Source: Methanobacterium sp. (GTDB lineage Archaea > Methanobacteriota > Methanobacteria > Methanobacteriales > Methanobacteriaceae). From it: a stretch of 10,117 nt of DNA. A program made the translations under genes and the position numbers. The notes beneath the pieces are model-generated. The model was not told where the DNA came from, did not search any database, and worked only from the letters and a program-made list of their open reading frames with translations. Below, piece by piece: positions 1-5,612 of this stretch; position 1 is the stretch's first letter, and every line of letters begins with the position of its first letter. The stretch is taken from contig PMMV01000012.1 in NCBI GenBank assembly GCA_003162115.1, positions 13,322 through 23,438 on the forward strand, read 5' to 3'.

Positions 1-1
1 T

Positions 2-27
2 GTTATCTAAATAAGTTATCTAAATAA
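2..27. repeat. Two perfect tandem copies of a 13-bp unit
   Basis: The unit GTTATCTAAATAA occurs at 2-14 and again at 15-27, and a third copy begins with GTT at 28-30. It lies about 35 bases upstream of the probable start of the cysteine-rich mini-gene, where archaeal promoter elements would sit. It may be a slippage duplication or a doubled protein-binding site; the sequence alone cannot decide. The left window edge hides whether more copies precede it. Confidence 0.8.
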
Positions 28-63
28 GTTTTATTAATCAAAATATGATCATGAGGTGTTAAA

Positions 64-255
64 ATAGAAGAAAATAAACTTGAGAACTCCTGCAAATGTG
101 GATGCGCGAGCAAAGAAGATGATAAAAAAATCGAAACTTGCTACTTTTGCCTCAAAAAATTTGATATAAACAAGGACGATGCAAGTCATTACAAATATGA
201 TAAATATCCGATGTGTGCCTACTGTTCAGAATTTTATGGGTTTTATTCTAATTAA
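64..255 (+). CDS. Small cysteine-rich, probably zinc-binding protein with an ATA start
   Basis: A 63-residue hydrophilic ORF ends in TAA at 253-255. It carries CKCGC near residues 10-14, CYFC near 29-32 and CAYC near 51-54: seven cysteines, six in CxC or CxxC spacing, typical of small zinc ribbons or knuckles. No known family is recognised. The frame has no ATG, GTG or TTG between the in-frame TGA at 52-54 and Met50. The codon five bases downstream of the Shine-Dalgarno GAGGTG (53-58) is ATA at 64-66, which I take as the start. A five-codon ORF (ATG at 45, stop at 60-62) ends just before it and could feed re-initiation. Alternatives are an ATG-to-ATA mutation that weakens a once-normal gene, or a sequence error. 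The coding reading is well supported by cysteine spacing; function is unknown. Confidence 0.6.
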   Translation: MEENKLENSCKCGCASKEDDKKIETCYFCLKKFDINKDDASHYKYDKYPMCAYCSEFYGFYSN

Positions 256-330
256 ACTTTGGAGTTGAATAAATTTTTTATTTTAATTATGTTTGAATAC
301 CTTGTTTTAATTAAAATAATTTGAAAGTTT

Positions 331-350
331 ATAAAAAAATATTAAAAAGA
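331..350 (-). terminator. Oligo-T termination region downstream of glmM
   Basis: On the minus strand, 15 to 35 bases after the glmM stop, there are successive T tracts (T5 at 344-348, then T7 at 333-339) without a convincing hairpin. Archaeal RNA polymerase commonly terminates on such tracts. The spacer is convergent, since the cysteine-rich gene at 64-255 reads towards it. This is inferred from composition only. Confidence 0.4.
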
Positions 351-363
351 GTAGATTATTGAA

Positions 364-1719
364 TTATGGCTCTAGATTTTCTTTAACAAGTGAAATCCCC
401 CATTCAGCCATTTTATTTGCATCTTCCTCGTTTTCAGCCTCTGCAAAACATCTGAATATTGGTTCAGTCCCTGAAGGTCTTATAATAACCCATCCTTCAT
501 CTGTTAATATTTTTACACCATCCTTGGTATCAACCTCGTATTCACAAGTGGCCTCAACAATCTTCTCCAGAACATCTGTCTTAAGATTATCAGGGCATTC
601 AACTTTGAGCTTGGCAGAATAGTATTTTGGAAGTTCTTCTATTAATTCTGAAAGGGATTTGTTCTCTTTAGCAATTATCTCAACTATTTTGGCAGTTGAA
701 AGTGCAGCATCCCTTCCATAAACAAAATCAGGGAATATTAAGCCACCATTCTCTTCACCACCGAACAGCCCTTTGCTGTCTTTAAGTTCCCTTGCAACTA
801 GAAGATCACCAACCCGTGTAGCAATAACCTCACCTTTGTACTCTTCCGCAATGTCATATATTGCAGCGGATGTTGCAACTGTGGTAACAATTGTTCCACC
901 ACCATTTTCAATTAGCATATATTTTTCAACCAATGCAAAGGTTTTATCACCGAAAACAAAATTTCCATTCTCATCTATACATATTGTGCGGTCCGCGTCA
1001 CCATCGTGAGCTATTCCTAAATCTGCGTTGGTGGACTTTACTACTTCCTTGAGTTCTTCTAAATTTTCTGAAGTAGGTTCAGGATTTCTTCCGGGGAAAA
1101 ATCCATCAGGCTGGCAGTTCATGGTTGTAACTTCACATCCAAGCTTTCTAAGTAGATATGGAGTTGTGAAACAAGCCGCCCCACTTCCACAGTCAACAAT
1201 GACCTTCAATTTTGCCTTTTTTATAGCATCGCTATCAACACGGTCGAATACATTTTCAATATACTCGTCAATAATTCCGTGGTTTTCGAAAACCTCTCCA
1301 ATTTCATTCCAAGATACTCTGTCAGGATTTTCATTGAAGTACATGTCCTCGATCTTCTCCTCCATTTCATTATGAATCCCAATACCATCTTGATCAACGA
1401 ACTTTAAACCATTGTATTTTGGAGGGTTGTGAGATGCCGTTATCATTACACCTCCATCATAATAATTTCTAACTGCAAATTGAACTGCAGGTGTTGGTAA
1501 AATTCCAAGATCAATTACTTTGCAGCTAGAAGATAAAAGCCCAGCTATAACAGAATGTTTTATCATTTCTGTAGAGGTCCTTGGATCTCCTCCTACAGCT
1601 ACAGTTCCCTTTATAATGGTACCATAAGCTGCTGCTAGTTTTGATGCAAATTCTGGTGTTAATTCCTGATTAACAATTCTTCTAACTCCAAATGTTCCAA
1701 ATAATCGTTTCATTGTCAT
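364..1719 (-). CDS. glmM: Phosphoglucosamine mutase (alpha-D-phosphohexomutase family)
   Basis: This 451-residue cytoplasmic enzyme of normal family length should convert glucosamine 6-phosphate to glucosamine 1-phosphate, on the route to UDP-GlcNAc used for glycans and pseudomurein. All four family signatures are intact: phosphoserine loop TASHNP with Ser96; Mg-binding DGDADR with Asp239, Asp241 and Asp243; sugar-specificity loop GGEENGG at 320-326; and C-terminal phosphate-binding RPSGTEP at 414-420. The opening RLFGTFGVRR is the usual archaeal GlmM N-terminus. ATG at 1719 is preferred because GGAG lies 8 bases upstream; a second ATG two codons later is too far from it. The gene stands alone between AT-rich spacers. 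Specificity is by family: archaeal members can also act on phosphomannose or phosphoglucose, so a phosphomannomutase role is not excluded. Confidence 0.93.
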   Translation of the reverse strand: MTMKRLFGTFGVRRIVNQELTPEFASKLAAAYGTIIKGTVAVGGDPRTSTEMIKHSVIAGLLSSSCKVIDLGILPTPAVQFAVRNYYDGGVMITASHNPPKYNGLKFVDQDGIGIHNEMEEKIEDMYFNENPDRVSWNEIGEVFENHGIIDEYIENVFDRVDSDAIKKAKLKVIVDCGSGAACFTTPYLLRKLGCEVTTMNCQPDGFFPGRNPEPTSENLEELKEVVKSTNADLGIAHDGDADRTICIDENGNFVFGDKTFALVEKYMLIENGGGTIVTTVATSAAIYDIAEEYKGEVIATRVGDLLVARELKDSKGLFGGEENGGLIFPDFVYGRDAALSTAKIVEIIAKENKSLSELIEELPKYYSAKLKVECPDNLKTDVLEKIVEATCEYEVDTKDGVKILTDEGWVIIRPSGTEPIFRCFAEAENEEDANKMAEWGISLVKENLEP

Positions 1720-1781
1720 AAAAATAACTCCAATTTTTATAATTTATATTTTAATATGTTAAGATATGAAGCATAATATAT

Positions 1782-1791
1782 TAAATTTATA
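1782..1791 (-). promoter_or_regulatory. Candidate TATA box for glmM
   Basis: The minus strand reads TATAAATTTA here, about 65 bases before the glmM ATG, implying transcription from roughly 1757-1760. The whole spacer is so AT-rich that other boxes are possible, for example the TAATATATTA just downstream. Confidence 0.3.
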
Positions 1792-2027
1792 GTTTCAGAA
1801 TATTGACTTCCAACAAACCACAATTTATTGTAATATGAAAATATATGCTATTATTTTTAATTTGAAGAATATTAATTGATTATTTTTTCAATTTCAATAA
1901 ATATCAAATGACGGAGTATTTTATCTTCATTTATGATGACAAATTGAGTAATAATACATTAGATTCATCAATTAATATCCTAAGAATGATGATAATTTTG
2001 ATAAATAAAATAAGTATAAGGTTTTTA
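1792..2027. other. AT-rich spacer without a supported gene
   Basis: Apart from the candidate glmM promoter at its left side, this stretch shows no convincing gene, RNA or repeat. A 41-codon plus-strand frame from ATG 1908 to TGA 2033 has no Shine-Dalgarno site and is just isoleucine- and lysine-rich AT-driven sequence. The minus strand has no ATG-led frame of note. Confidence 0.6.
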
Positions 2028-2141
2028 TTATGAATAATACGACTCAAAAATATACATACAATTCTGTTTACATCTTGGACATGGTGAATCATTAAACGTA
2101 TCAATTATATTGACGTTAACTTTAAGAATGATTAATTTCAA
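2028..2141 (-). CDS. Doubtful 37-residue ORF with a CPxC knuckle
   Basis: A minus-strand frame opens with TTG at 2141-2139 and ends in TAA at 2030-2028. Its C-terminal half reads DSPCPRCKQNCMYIF, with a CxxC-x3-C cluster that looks like half of a zinc ribbon. There is no Shine-Dalgarno site before the TTG and an in-frame stop lies immediately upstream, so this is more likely the remnant of a longer zinc-binding protein than a working gene. It sits between glmM and the eroded OB-fold gene, in a stretch with other damaged frames. Low confidence. Confidence 0.2.
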   Translation of the reverse strand: MKLIILKVNVNIIDTFNDSPCPRCKQNCMYIFESYYS

Positions 2142-2163
2142 TTAATCAGAATTTAAATGGAAA

Positions 2164-2439
2164 TCAAATTTGTGCAATAATTTTTAATGATTTTGAATCA
2201 TTTAATATTAATTCTAAACCACCAATATACTCAGTAACTGTGCCTAGAACTTTAATTCTTCTTTTTATTAGATTATTGATTCTAATATTATTTTTTTCAA
2301 AATCCTCAGCTTCTTTATCAAAAAGGACAACATTCATTTTCCCACTGTTATCCATTATTTCTAAGAAGTATGTGTGTATTTTAGAAGACTCTTTAATGTT
2401 AACAACTACACCTTCAACAGAAACTTCTTCATCAAGCAT
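2164..2439 (-). CDS. OB-fold nucleic-acid-binding protein, N-terminus eroded
   Basis: The 91-residue readable part has the strand pattern of a single OB fold of the tRNA-anticodon/helicase-type: a first strand around VSVEGVVVNIKES, then YFLEIMDNSGKMNVVLFD, a helix with many Asn and Lys, and RIKVLGTVTEYIGGLELIL. Such small OB proteins are common in Methanobacteriales and are presumed to bind single-stranded DNA or RNA; the role is unknown. ATG 2439 is a poor start, because TTGGA abuts it and no spaced Shine-Dalgarno site exists. The same frame continues upstream through clearly coding sequence (SGEITPKEYQIQQINLG) to a stop at 2550-2548 without any ATG, GTG or TTG. The natural start and probable N-terminal membrane anchor therefore seem lost, and the gene may be decaying or silent. 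Confidence 0.65.
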   Translation of the reverse strand: MLDEEVSVEGVVVNIKESSKIHTYFLEIMDNSGKMNVVLFDKEAEDFEKNNIRINNLIKRRIKVLGTVTEYIGGLELILNDSKSLKIIAQI

Positions 2440-2547
2440 TCCAAGATTGATTTGCTGTATCTGGTATTCCTTAGGTGTTATTTCTCCTGAGAAGACTGTT
2501 AATGTTAGCGATACTTTTTTCTCAGAATTGACGTAATAATTTGCGAA
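2440..2547 (-). pseudogene. Orphaned N-terminal coding sequence of the OB-fold gene
   Basis: These 36 codons are in frame with the OB-fold ORF and encode KKVSLTLTVFSGEITPKEYQ followed by IQQINLG, a short hydrophobic run then a polar linker. They contain no usual start codon, and the hydrophobic run is too short for a full membrane segment. A frameshift at the A6 run (2515-2520) or a deletion in the anchor would explain this. Confidence 0.5.
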
Positions 2548-2703
2548 TTAATAATACAATTTTTGATATAAATTCTATAATTTTTTTAAATTCTAAAAAT
2601 ATTATTTAATTCCGACCTTCTTAACCAAATTTAGTAAAACGAATATGACGAAGCAATATACATAAACAATGCCCCAAATTAAAGTGTTCAATTATATTAT
2701 GGA

Positions 2704-2712
2704 TAATATATA
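2704..2712 (+). promoter_or_regulatory. Candidate TATA box for the broken small membrane gene
   Basis: TAATATATA lies about 57 bases upstream of ATG 2769, predicting transcription from around 2735 and a 30- to 35-base leader that includes the very strong Shine-Dalgarno GGAGGTGA at 2757-2764. The expression signals therefore look intact although the reading frame is broken. Confidence 0.45.
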
Positions 2713-2768
2713 CTTTAATAAAGTAAAATTAGTTGTATTGATGATTAAAATATTATGGAGGTGAAAAA

Positions 2769-2925
2769 ATGGTGGAGACACAACAAGCAAGTGGTGGGTC
2801 ACTGGTGGGCCTTGCAATCATTTTCCTAATTATTTTGCTGCTATTCCCAGCTTTCGCAATTTGGTTATTATATGTAGCAATAGTTAATGCTAATTGCAGG
2901 AATTGTATCATTAATAGCAGGATAA
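2769..2925 (+). pseudogene. Frameshifted small SGG/PAF-type membrane protein
   Basis: The frame starts at ATG 2769, 4 bases after GGAGGTGA. It encodes ASGGSLVGL and a long hydrophobic segment containing FPAFAIWLLYVAIV, then runs in the wrong frame (NANCRNCIINSR) to a stop at 2966. Dropping one A at 2886 or 2887 restores MLIAGIVSLIAG and a TAA at 2923-2925, giving a 51-residue protein. The corrected product aligns end to end with the intact 52-residue protein at 5313-5471: SGGS/SGGA, PAFAIWLL/PAFIYIYA, IAGIVSLIAG/IIGGLVSLMTGG. It is thus a paralogue with a single-base insertion. It may be a recent pseudogene, a sequencing error, or (least likely) recoded. The intact version would be an integral membrane peptide with two closely spaced helices; function unknown. 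Confidence 0.75.
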
Positions 2926-3120
2926 TATCAGTATTAACTTATTTATTTTTTTTAAATTCCTTATAAACCCAATGATTTCATAAGATAATACAAAAATAAT
3001 TTTGTCCATTATAAAAAATATCATTTATAGTACTTCAAAACTTATTCTGAGGTAGTAGAAGAATTTGAAAAATATAAAAAAGAAGAATTTTTGAATTTAA
3101 TCCATAAGTTTTGTCTTAAA

Positions 3121-3522
3121 TTATTTTTTTTCTTTATCCTCATCACACTTTTCTTTCATCATTTTGCTTCCCTTGTCCATCATTTCAACGGCAGCGTTGC
3201 TTATCTCACCAATAGCTCTTGATAAATGGTCTGGTGCTTTTAGAGACATTACTTTAACTCCTTCAGGACCACTTACATCCTTAAAGACAACAACCACAGA
3301 TACAGGTTCAACACCAGCAGCTCCACCAGCTCCTGCTCCTGCCCCCTCCATGTTTTCAGCACCTTTTCCTTCACCCATGCCTGCTCCGAATCCCATTCCC
3401 ATTTTAGTAATTGGGAACATTAAAAGTTCATCTGTTTCTATGGTTTTACCAACTACATTTTCGATATTCAATATTTTACGGATTTCTTCAACTGTTGTTT
3501 TAATAGGATCCCCAATATTCAC
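3121..3522 (-). CDS. GerW/YtfJ-family protein
   Basis: This 133-residue soluble protein matches the GerW (YtfJ) family: an opening DPIKTTVEEIRKILNIENVV helix, VVGKTIET, then LMFPITKMGMGFGAG, a Gly/Ala-rich flexible stretch (about 43-68), the strand EPVSVVVVFKD, and a charged tail ending in poly-Lys. In Bacillus the family is linked to spore germination, but it is widespread in non-sporulating bacteria and methanogens, where its function is unknown; a spore role is not implied here. The start is GTG 3522, set by AGGAGG at 3535-3530 with a 7-base gap. It stands alone, preceded by an AT-rich promoter region with TATA-like sequence near 3575-3600. Met-Gly repeats and the Lys/Glu tail are notable but normal for the family. 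Confidence 0.85.
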   Translation of the reverse strand: MNIGDPIKTTVEEIRKILNIENVVGKTIETDELLMFPITKMGMGFGAGMGEGKGAENMEGAGAGAGGAAGVEPVSVVVVFKDVSGPEGVKVMSLKAPDHLSRAIGEISNAAVEMMDKGSKMMKEKCDEDKEKK

Positions 3523-3643
3523 ACCAATTCCTCCTAAAATCTAAATTAAACATCTCTATTAATTTTTTAATGAATTATACGTTATATTATTTATTAAATG
3601 ATGTATATCAAACCAAAATTTCTCAATATTGTGAGTGATCTAT

Positions 3644-3736
3644 TCATAGTCGGTTAAATTTAGTTATTACCAATATAATTCCTACACCAACTACCAAAAC
3701 TGTAATACCAATGTAAGTAATTATTTTCTCGAACAT
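3644..3736 (-). CDS. Possible 30-residue single-span membrane peptide
   Basis: ATG 3736 to TGA 3646-3644 encodes MFEKIITYIGITVLVVGVGI and then ILVITKFNRL. This is a short charged N-terminus, one uninterrupted hydrophobic segment of about 20 residues with small Gly residues, and a basic tail: the layout of a tiny single-pass membrane protein with its C-terminus inside. A good TATA box (TTATATATAA, about 3778-3787) lies 45-50 bases upstream, but no Shine-Dalgarno site is visible in the A-rich leader. It lies between the PRC operon and the GerW gene. No family is recognised. The amino-acid pattern is better than chance for AT-rich DNA, but the missing ribosome site keeps confidence moderate. Confidence 0.4.
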   Translation of the reverse strand: MFEKIITYIGITVLVVGVGIILVITKFNRL

Positions 3737-3807
3737 TTTTTTTATTTAATATGAAATTCATTTTTTTGAAAATATCTTTATATATAATTTTGAGTCTTAC
3801 AAACTTA

Positions 3808-4434
3808 TTATTCAGGACTTTCAAGTTTGTCTAGTCTTTCTTCAATTTTTTTGAGTTTTTTGTTTGTGGATCCTCTGTATTCGTTGAATCTGTTATCAAG
3901 TGTGTCTAGATCTCTTGATACTTTGGTGTATCTTTTTTCAATGTCCAGAATATCGTCTTTGGTAGCTAGTTCCCAGTCTTTTATGAGCTGGTCACTTTTA
4001 TCGTTTAAGAATAAGTCTATTTTCTTTGACATGTCATCTGTAGTCTTTGATGTGCTTTTTGGAATACTTTTAGCTGTTCCTTTTATCTTTTCACTTACTC
4101 CCGATACTTTTTCACTGACGCTGTCCATCATGCTTCCTTCACTTGAAGCATTTTCACTGGTACCTGATACCTTTTCACCAACACCAGATATTACTGTACG
4201 TGCTTTTTCTCCCATTCCAGACATTTTTTCACCAACTCCTCCCATACCGTTACCTTCACCTTTTACCTTTTCACTTGCACCCGAAACAGCAGATCGTGCT
4301 TTTTCACCAGTGTCAACTGTAACTGAACGTGCTTTCGCAAATGATAGATTCCTATTGTCCTGCATATAGAAATAAAGTAGAACCACAATGGCACCTGCAA
4401 GTACGAGTATTGCCAATAACTCTAATGGAGTCAT
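3808..4434 (-). CDS. Single-pass membrane protein with SEKV/GEKA repeats and C-terminal coiled coil
   Basis: A 208-residue protein not assigned to a named family. Residues 5-23 form one transmembrane helix, followed by FYMQDNR. Residues about 43-120 hold degenerate repeats of the type GEKARSxVSGxSEKVKG, rich in Gly, Ser, Glu and Lys and probably disordered or weakly amphipathic, as in LEA- or apolipoprotein-like segments. Residues about 160-205 form a charged heptad coiled coil ([19 protein letters not shown] and [14 protein letters not shown]). Its ATG overlaps the stop of the preceding gene in an ATGA, with GGAGGG 8 bases upstream inside that gene, so translation is probably coupled. It is the last gene of the PRC-barrel operon. 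A membrane-tethered scaffold or spacer is a reasonable inference; no catalytic motif is seen. Confidence 0.8.
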   Translation of the reverse strand: MTPLELLAILVLAGAIVVLLYFYMQDNRNLSFAKARSVTVDTGEKARSAVSGASEKVKGEGNGMGGVGEKMSGMGEKARTVISGVGEKVSGTSENASSEGSMMDSVSEKVSGVSEKIKGTAKSIPKSTSKTTDDMSKKIDLFLNDKSDQLIKDWELATKDDILDIEKRYTKVSRDLDTLDNRFNEYRGSTNKKLKKIEERLDKLESPE

Positions 4435-4853
4435 TTACGTTTCCCTCCTTTAGCTTTATTTGTTTTCTTTTCGAGTTCCTTTTCCTTCTCTTCTATGTCC
4501 ATGAGCAGTTTTTGGAGTTTTGCATATTCTGTCTTTGCTTCAAGACGGTCAATCCTCTCATTTATCTCGTTGTTGATGTATCCTGCCTTGTGCATCAGAT
4601 CAGAAGTAGTTGCTCTTATATTGGTTAATTTTTCCTGCTGATCCTTTGGTAGTACTATGTCGCTCATCATTCGTTTGGATTCTAGGTCCCGTTCGACTAG
4701 TTCTATCTTTTTGAGTTCGGCCTGTTTTGTAAGGAATTTAACATTAGTCTGTGCTTCTCTGACCCGTCTCCATTGCATAAGAGCAATTATCAGTCCAATA
4801 ACTACTATGGCTGCTATTACAATATAAAATACGTTTTGATCAATTGCCACCAT
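4431..4853 (-). CDS. Single-pass membrane protein with long cytoplasmic coiled coil
   Basis: This 140-residue protein has one N-terminal transmembrane segment (about 9-26, ending in QWRRVR, which by the positive-inside rule places the rest in the cytoplasm). Two coiled-coil stretches follow (about 38-65 and 88-132), then a Lys-rich tail. The polar N-terminus MVAIDQN resembles no signal peptide, so it is probably a signal anchor. No family is recognised. It is the middle gene of a three-gene operon: it starts 15 bases after the PRC-barrel stop, with AGGT 6 bases before ATG 4853, and ends in an ATGA overlap with the next membrane protein. The shared architecture of the two membrane proteins suggests that they pair through their coiled coils; this is inference. 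Confidence 0.8.
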   Translation of the reverse strand: MVAIDQNVFYIVIAAIVVIGLIIALMQWRRVREAQTNVKFLTKQAELKKIELVERDLESKRMMSDIVLPKDQQEKLTNIRATTSDLMHKAGYINNEINERIDRLEAKTEYAKLQKLLMDIEEKEKELEKKTNKAKGGKRK

Positions 4854-4868
4854 ATTTTTACCTAACTA

Positions 4869-5105
4869 TTATTCGTTGATTTCACTCGTAAGGAGTACTT
4901 TGTCTCCAATTATTTTTACTATGTCGTATGGAATTAAAGTTCCATTACTAGACCTTCCAAGCCCTTCAAAAATTCCACCTTTTCCAATCATGAAACCTTC
5001 CAATGTTTGGGTTTCAAAGTCTACTTCCACATCTTCCACTTTACCAATTACAATTCCAGAAGTGTCAACGACCTCTTTTCCTATAATTTCTTTTTTTATC
5101 AACAA
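4869..5105 (-). CDS. PRC-barrel domain protein
   Basis: A 78-residue protein that is essentially one PRC-barrel: KEIIGKEVVDTSGIVIGKVEDVEVDFETQTLEGF gives the typical paired strands with a conserved Gly-x-V/I turn, and GTLIPYDIVKIIGDKVLL is the usual closing strand pair. PRC-barrels occur in photosynthetic reaction-centre H subunits and RimM, and as stand-alone archaeal proteins. Some of these (CdpB1/CdpB2 of haloarchaea, and the domain in CdvA) act in cell division. The start is TTG 5105 (another TTG follows at once); AGGTG lies 9 bases upstream, and an in-frame TGA at 5114-5112 prevents extension. It leads the operon with two coiled-coil membrane proteins, suggesting that it binds them or recruits partners to the membrane. 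The family call is firm; the function here is open. Confidence 0.85.
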   Translation of the reverse strand: MLIKKEIIGKEVVDTSGIVIGKVEDVEVDFETQTLEGFMIGKGGIFEGLGRSSNGTLIPYDIVKIIGDKVLLTSEINE

Positions 5106-5149
5106 ATGGTATCACACCTAAATTTTTAGTCAAAATAAAAGAACCTTAA

Positions 5150-5157
5150 TTATATTA
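5150..5157 (-). promoter_or_regulatory. Candidate TATA box of the PRC-barrel operon
   Basis: The minus strand reads TAATATAA here, about 45 bases upstream of TTG 5105. It predicts a start near 5127 and a leader of about 20 bases carrying the AGGTG ribosome site. It faces away from the promoter of the small membrane gene at 5313. Confidence 0.45.
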
Positions 5158-5191
5158 TGTTTGATTTCGTACTAGTAACTTTTTGATAGCT

Positions 5192-5204
5192 CGAAATAAT
5201 TTCG
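5192..5204. promoter_or_regulatory. Palindrome CGAAAT-A-ATTTCG in the divergent promoter region
   Basis: A perfect 6-bp inverted repeat with a one-base centre lies midway between the TATA boxes of the PRC operon and the small membrane gene. The half-site ATTTCGT recurs at 5164-5170. The position suits an operator controlling both directions, but chance is possible in AT-rich DNA. Confidence 0.3.
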
Positions 5205-5239
5205 TTGGAATTTAGAATGTATCAAAAAATTTATTAATC

Positions 5240-5247
5240 TATAAATA
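5240..5247 (+). promoter_or_regulatory. Candidate TATA box for the 52-residue membrane gene
   Basis: TATAAATA, followed by a second AT box at 5249-5257, lies about 70 bases before ATG 5313 and predicts transcription from around 5270. The ribosome site GGAG (5301-5304) sits 8 bases before the ATG. Confidence 0.5.
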
Positions 5248-5312
5248 TAAAATATATGCTGTAATAAGTTGAAATTAGGTGTAATAAATAAAAAAAATAT
5301 GGAGATGATATA

Positions 5313-5471
5313 ATGGAAAATGTACAATTGAGTGGAGGGGCGATGTTAGTACTTGGTATTATTATCGCAATCGTCATTGTATTAATTCCAGCGTTTATAT
5401 ATATATATGCTTGGATAGCAGCTATACTACTAATAATTGGCGGCCTTGTTAGCTTAATGACTGGAGGATAA
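5313..5471 (+). CDS. 52-residue membrane protein, SGG/PAF type, intact paralogue
   Basis: ATG 5313 to TAA 5469-5471 encodes a short polar start (MENVQLSGGA), a first hydrophobic helix of about 15 residues reaching IPAF, and a second helix around WIAAILLIIGGLV ending in MTGG. The Pro and the YIYAW cluster between them suggest a tight helical hairpin. GGAG lies 8 bases upstream. It is the intact counterpart of the frameshifted gene at 2769, sharing length, SGG opening, central PAF and a VSL-x-x-G ending. It is transcribed away from the PRC-barrel operon, which begins about 200 bases to the left. No named family is recognised. Roles could include a membrane-stress peptide, a small subunit or regulator of a membrane complex, or a permeabilising peptide; nothing in the sequence chooses between them. 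Confidence 0.75.
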   Translation: MENVQLSGGAMLVLGIIIAIVIVLIPAFIYIYAWIAAILLIIGGLVSLMTGG

Positions 5472-5479
5472 ACTCCAGT
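5460..5479 (+). terminator. Hairpin overlapping the stop of the 52-residue gene
   Basis: ACTGGAG (5460-5466) pairs with CTCCAGT (5473-5479) around a 6-base loop that contains the TAA stop. AT-rich sequence and a T6 tract follow within about 40 bases. It may terminate transcription or protect the 3' end of the short mRNA. Confidence 0.5.
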
Positions 5480-5612
5480 TATATAATTTATAATTAAAAA
5501 AAATCTCTTTATTTTTTGAAATCAATTCATAGTTCATGAATATTTTTTTTCTAATTTTTTATTCTATTGAATAAATCTTATTTCCATTTTAGACCCAGAT
5601 TCAAATGATAAC

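Noticed and set aside
773..1375. Long plus-strand frames over glmM, the membrane genes, ligase and FTR
   Set aside because: They are antisense shadows of firmly identified genes, Ser/Pro-rich and without ribosome sites.
1908..2033. 41-codon plus-strand ORF in the spacer upstream of glmM
   Set aside because: No ribosome site, and a composition (Ile, Leu, Asn, Met) expected from AT-rich DNA.
2769..2966. The uninterrupted 65-residue reading as the true product
   Set aside because: The tail after Val39 is out of frame relative to the paralogue; a one-base correction restores full-length similarity and a matching stop.
3007..3120. Reading through TAG 3028-3030 as pyrrolysine
   Set aside because: Upstream codons do not form a credible protein and pyrrolysine is not expected in this lineage.
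3164..3544. 126-codon plus-strand frame opposite the GerW gene
   Set aside because: Its Pro/Ala/Ser-rich sequence is the antisense of the Gly/Ala-rich GerW segment.
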